DNA of 64,000 bases from Novosphingobium sp. (GTDB lineage Bacteria; Pseudomonadota; Alphaproteobacteria; Sphingomonadales; Sphingomonadaceae). Positions 62,919 through 64,000 of this stretch are shown here, one piece after another (the first letter of the stretch is position 1; the number at the start of each line of letters is the position of its first letter). The translations under genes were made by a program, and so were the position numbers. The notes beneath the pieces are model-generated. The model worked only from the letters and a program-made list of their open reading frames with translations. It did no database searches and had not been told where the DNA came from. The stretch lies in the NCBI RefSeq assembly GCF_030699305.1, contig NZ_JAUYNB010000038.1, positions 124,001-188,000 on the forward strand, written 5' to 3'.

Positions 62919-64000
62919 ATGATCAAGCTGGTTGGCAAATTCGGCGCTGGGGTGCTGATGGCTGGAGCGCTCATGCTGACAGCCTGTTCGCAGTCGTCCG
63001 CGCCCGAAACGGAGCAGCGCACGGAATTCAACATCGGCTGGTCGATCTATGCCGGATGGATGCCCTGGCCCTATGCCCAGCAAGCCGGGATCGTGAAGAA
63101 ATGGGGCGACAAATACGGCATCAAGATCAATCTTGTGCAGGTCAACGACTACGTTGAATCGGTCAACCAGTACACCGCCGGCAAGTTTGACGGCGTGACC
63201 GTGACCAACATGGACGCCCTCACGATTCCTGCGGCTGGCGGCAAAGACACCAGCGCCATTATTGTCGGCGATTATTCGAACGGCAATGATGGCATCCTGC
63301 TGAAGGACGCGACTTCGCTCAGCGCGATCAAGAACCGCTCGATCTATCTGGTCGAGCTGTCGGTCTCGCACTATCTGCTGGCGCGCGGGCTGGAAAAGGC
63401 CGGTCTGAAATCCACCGACGTCAAGACGATCAACACGTCCGACGCCGACATCGTCAGCGCCTTCGGGTCGCCGGATGTCACCGCAGCCGTGACGTGGAAC
63501 CCGCAACTCTCGGTCATGAAAGCCACGCCGGGGGCGAACCTGGTGTTCAGCTCGGCCGATATTCCGGGCGAAATTCTTGACCTCATGGTCGTCGACACCG
63601 CCACGCTCAAGGCCAACCCGAACCTTGGCAAGGCGCTCGCCGGCATCTGGTACGAGACGGTTGCGCTGATGCAGCGTCAGGATGCGCAAGGCAAGGCGGC
63701 CCGCGCGGCGATGGCCAAACTGTCCGGCGCGACGCCCGAAATGTTCGACGCCCAGCTTGCGACGACATTCCTTTATACCGATCCCAAGGCTGGCGTCGCG
63801 GCCACAGTATCGCCCGCGCTGGTCTCGACCATGACGCTGGTGCGCGATTTCAGCTTTTCGAAGGGCTTGTTCAACGGCGCGACGTCAGCCGACATGGTCG
63901 GAATCGGATTTCCCGGCGGGAAGACGCTTGGCGATCCCCAACGCGTGACGCTCCGCTTTGACGACAGCTTCATGCAGCTCGCCGCCGACGGAAAGCTCTG
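62919..64000 (+). CDS. ABC transporter solute-binding lipoprotein (partial)
   Basis: The frame is open to the right edge for 360 codons. A lipobox LTAC (Cys ~23) marks a membrane-anchored lipoprotein. The body (FNIGWSIYAGWMPWPYAQQ, QYTAGKFDGVTVTNMDALT, AIIVGDYSNGNDGILLK) matches the nitrate/taurine-like binding proteins found near urea carboxylase genes, which are now linked with guanidine or urea-type compounds. The permease and ATPase genes should lie beyond the window. A terminator-like hairpin precedes the gene. Confidence 0.88.
   Translation, partial: MIKLVGKFGAGVLMAGALMLTACSQSSAPETEQRTEFNIGWSIYAGWMPWPYAQQAGIVKKWGDKYGIKINLVQVNDYVESVNQYTAGKFDGVTVTNMDALTIPAAGGKDTSAIIVGDYSNGNDGILLKDATSLSAIKNRSIYLVELSVSHYLLARGLEKAGLKSTDVKTINTSDADIVSAFGSPDVTAAVTWNPQLSVMKATPGANLVFSSADIPGEILDLMVVDTATLKANPNLGKALAGIWYETVALMQRQDAQGKAARAAMAKLSGATPEMFDAQLATTFLYTDPKAGVAATVSPALVSTMTLVRDFSFSKGLFNGATSADMVGIGFPGGKTLGDPQRVTLRFDDSFMQLAADGKL

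Overview
The window reads as a high-GC alphaproteobacterium of the Sphingomonadales (Novosphingobium/Sphingobium-like). This is inferred from three large TonB-dependent receptors next to aromatic-catabolic genes, an IorAB-type molybdenum hydroxylase, HWE-type histidine kinases with a CheB-CheR fusion, and overall codon use. No rRNA, tRNA, CRISPR array or replication origin was seen.

Layout. 1-8 kb: edge of a purple acid phosphatase, an OmpR-type two-component system, then a molybdenum hydroxylase operon (2Fe-2S subunit, MoCo subunit, lipoprotein cytochrome c, XdhC, MobA-like cytidylyltransferase). 8-12.4 kb: lipoprotein, two small proteins (one HNH), and a copper-type P1B ATPase. 12.4-34.3 kb (cluster A): a catabolic island with an unusual kinase/enolase-like/2-hydroxyacid dehydrogenase/hydrolase operon, LeuC/LeuD paralogues, a TonB receptor, VOC protein, CoA ligase, family III CoA transferase, HMG-CoA-lyase-like aldolase, a phthalate-4,5-pathway-like trio (Rieske oxygenase, Gfo/Idh dehydrogenase, 4,5-dihydroxyphthalate decarboxylase family) and an MFS carrier. 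34.3-42.5 kb: MarR regulator, then HWE kinase, CheB-CheR-PAS-HWE hybrid, receiver, CheB, a decayed catalase and two stress-type small proteins. 42.5-48.5 kb: an AT-richer mobile island with an inverted-repeat element, GMC oxidoreductase plus aldo/keto reductase, and an IS1595-type element carrying a DNA methyltransferase, inserted with an 8-bp duplication into an IS3-type remnant. 48.5-56.4 kb (cluster B): MarR regulator, class D flavin monooxygenase, TonB receptor, alpha/beta hydrolase, VOC protein and CoA ligase. 56.4-64 kb: small proteins, a fatty-acid hydroxylase/sterol desaturase, a metallo-beta-lactamase-fold lipoprotein, a third TonB receptor, and an ABC-type solute-binding lipoprotein preceded by a terminator-like hairpin.

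How the genes fit together. Cluster A promoters carry copies of a palindrome TTAG-N4-CTAA, found in seven places between 16.4 and 31.6 kb around a MarR gene. Cluster B promoters carry a different palindrome, GTCAA-N5-TTGAC, usually overlapping a TTGACA-like -35 box, next to a second MarR gene. Clusters A and B each hold a TonB receptor, an alpha/beta hydrolase of one subfamily, a VOC protein and an AMP-forming CoA ligase, so they look like two parallel uptake-and-cleavage routes. The substrate cannot be read from the sequence; the enzymes point to an aromatic carboxylate or a larger aromatic natural product. The most unusual part is the operon at 12.5-16.5 kb, whose enolase-like and hydrolase-like proteins both lack canonical catalytic residues.
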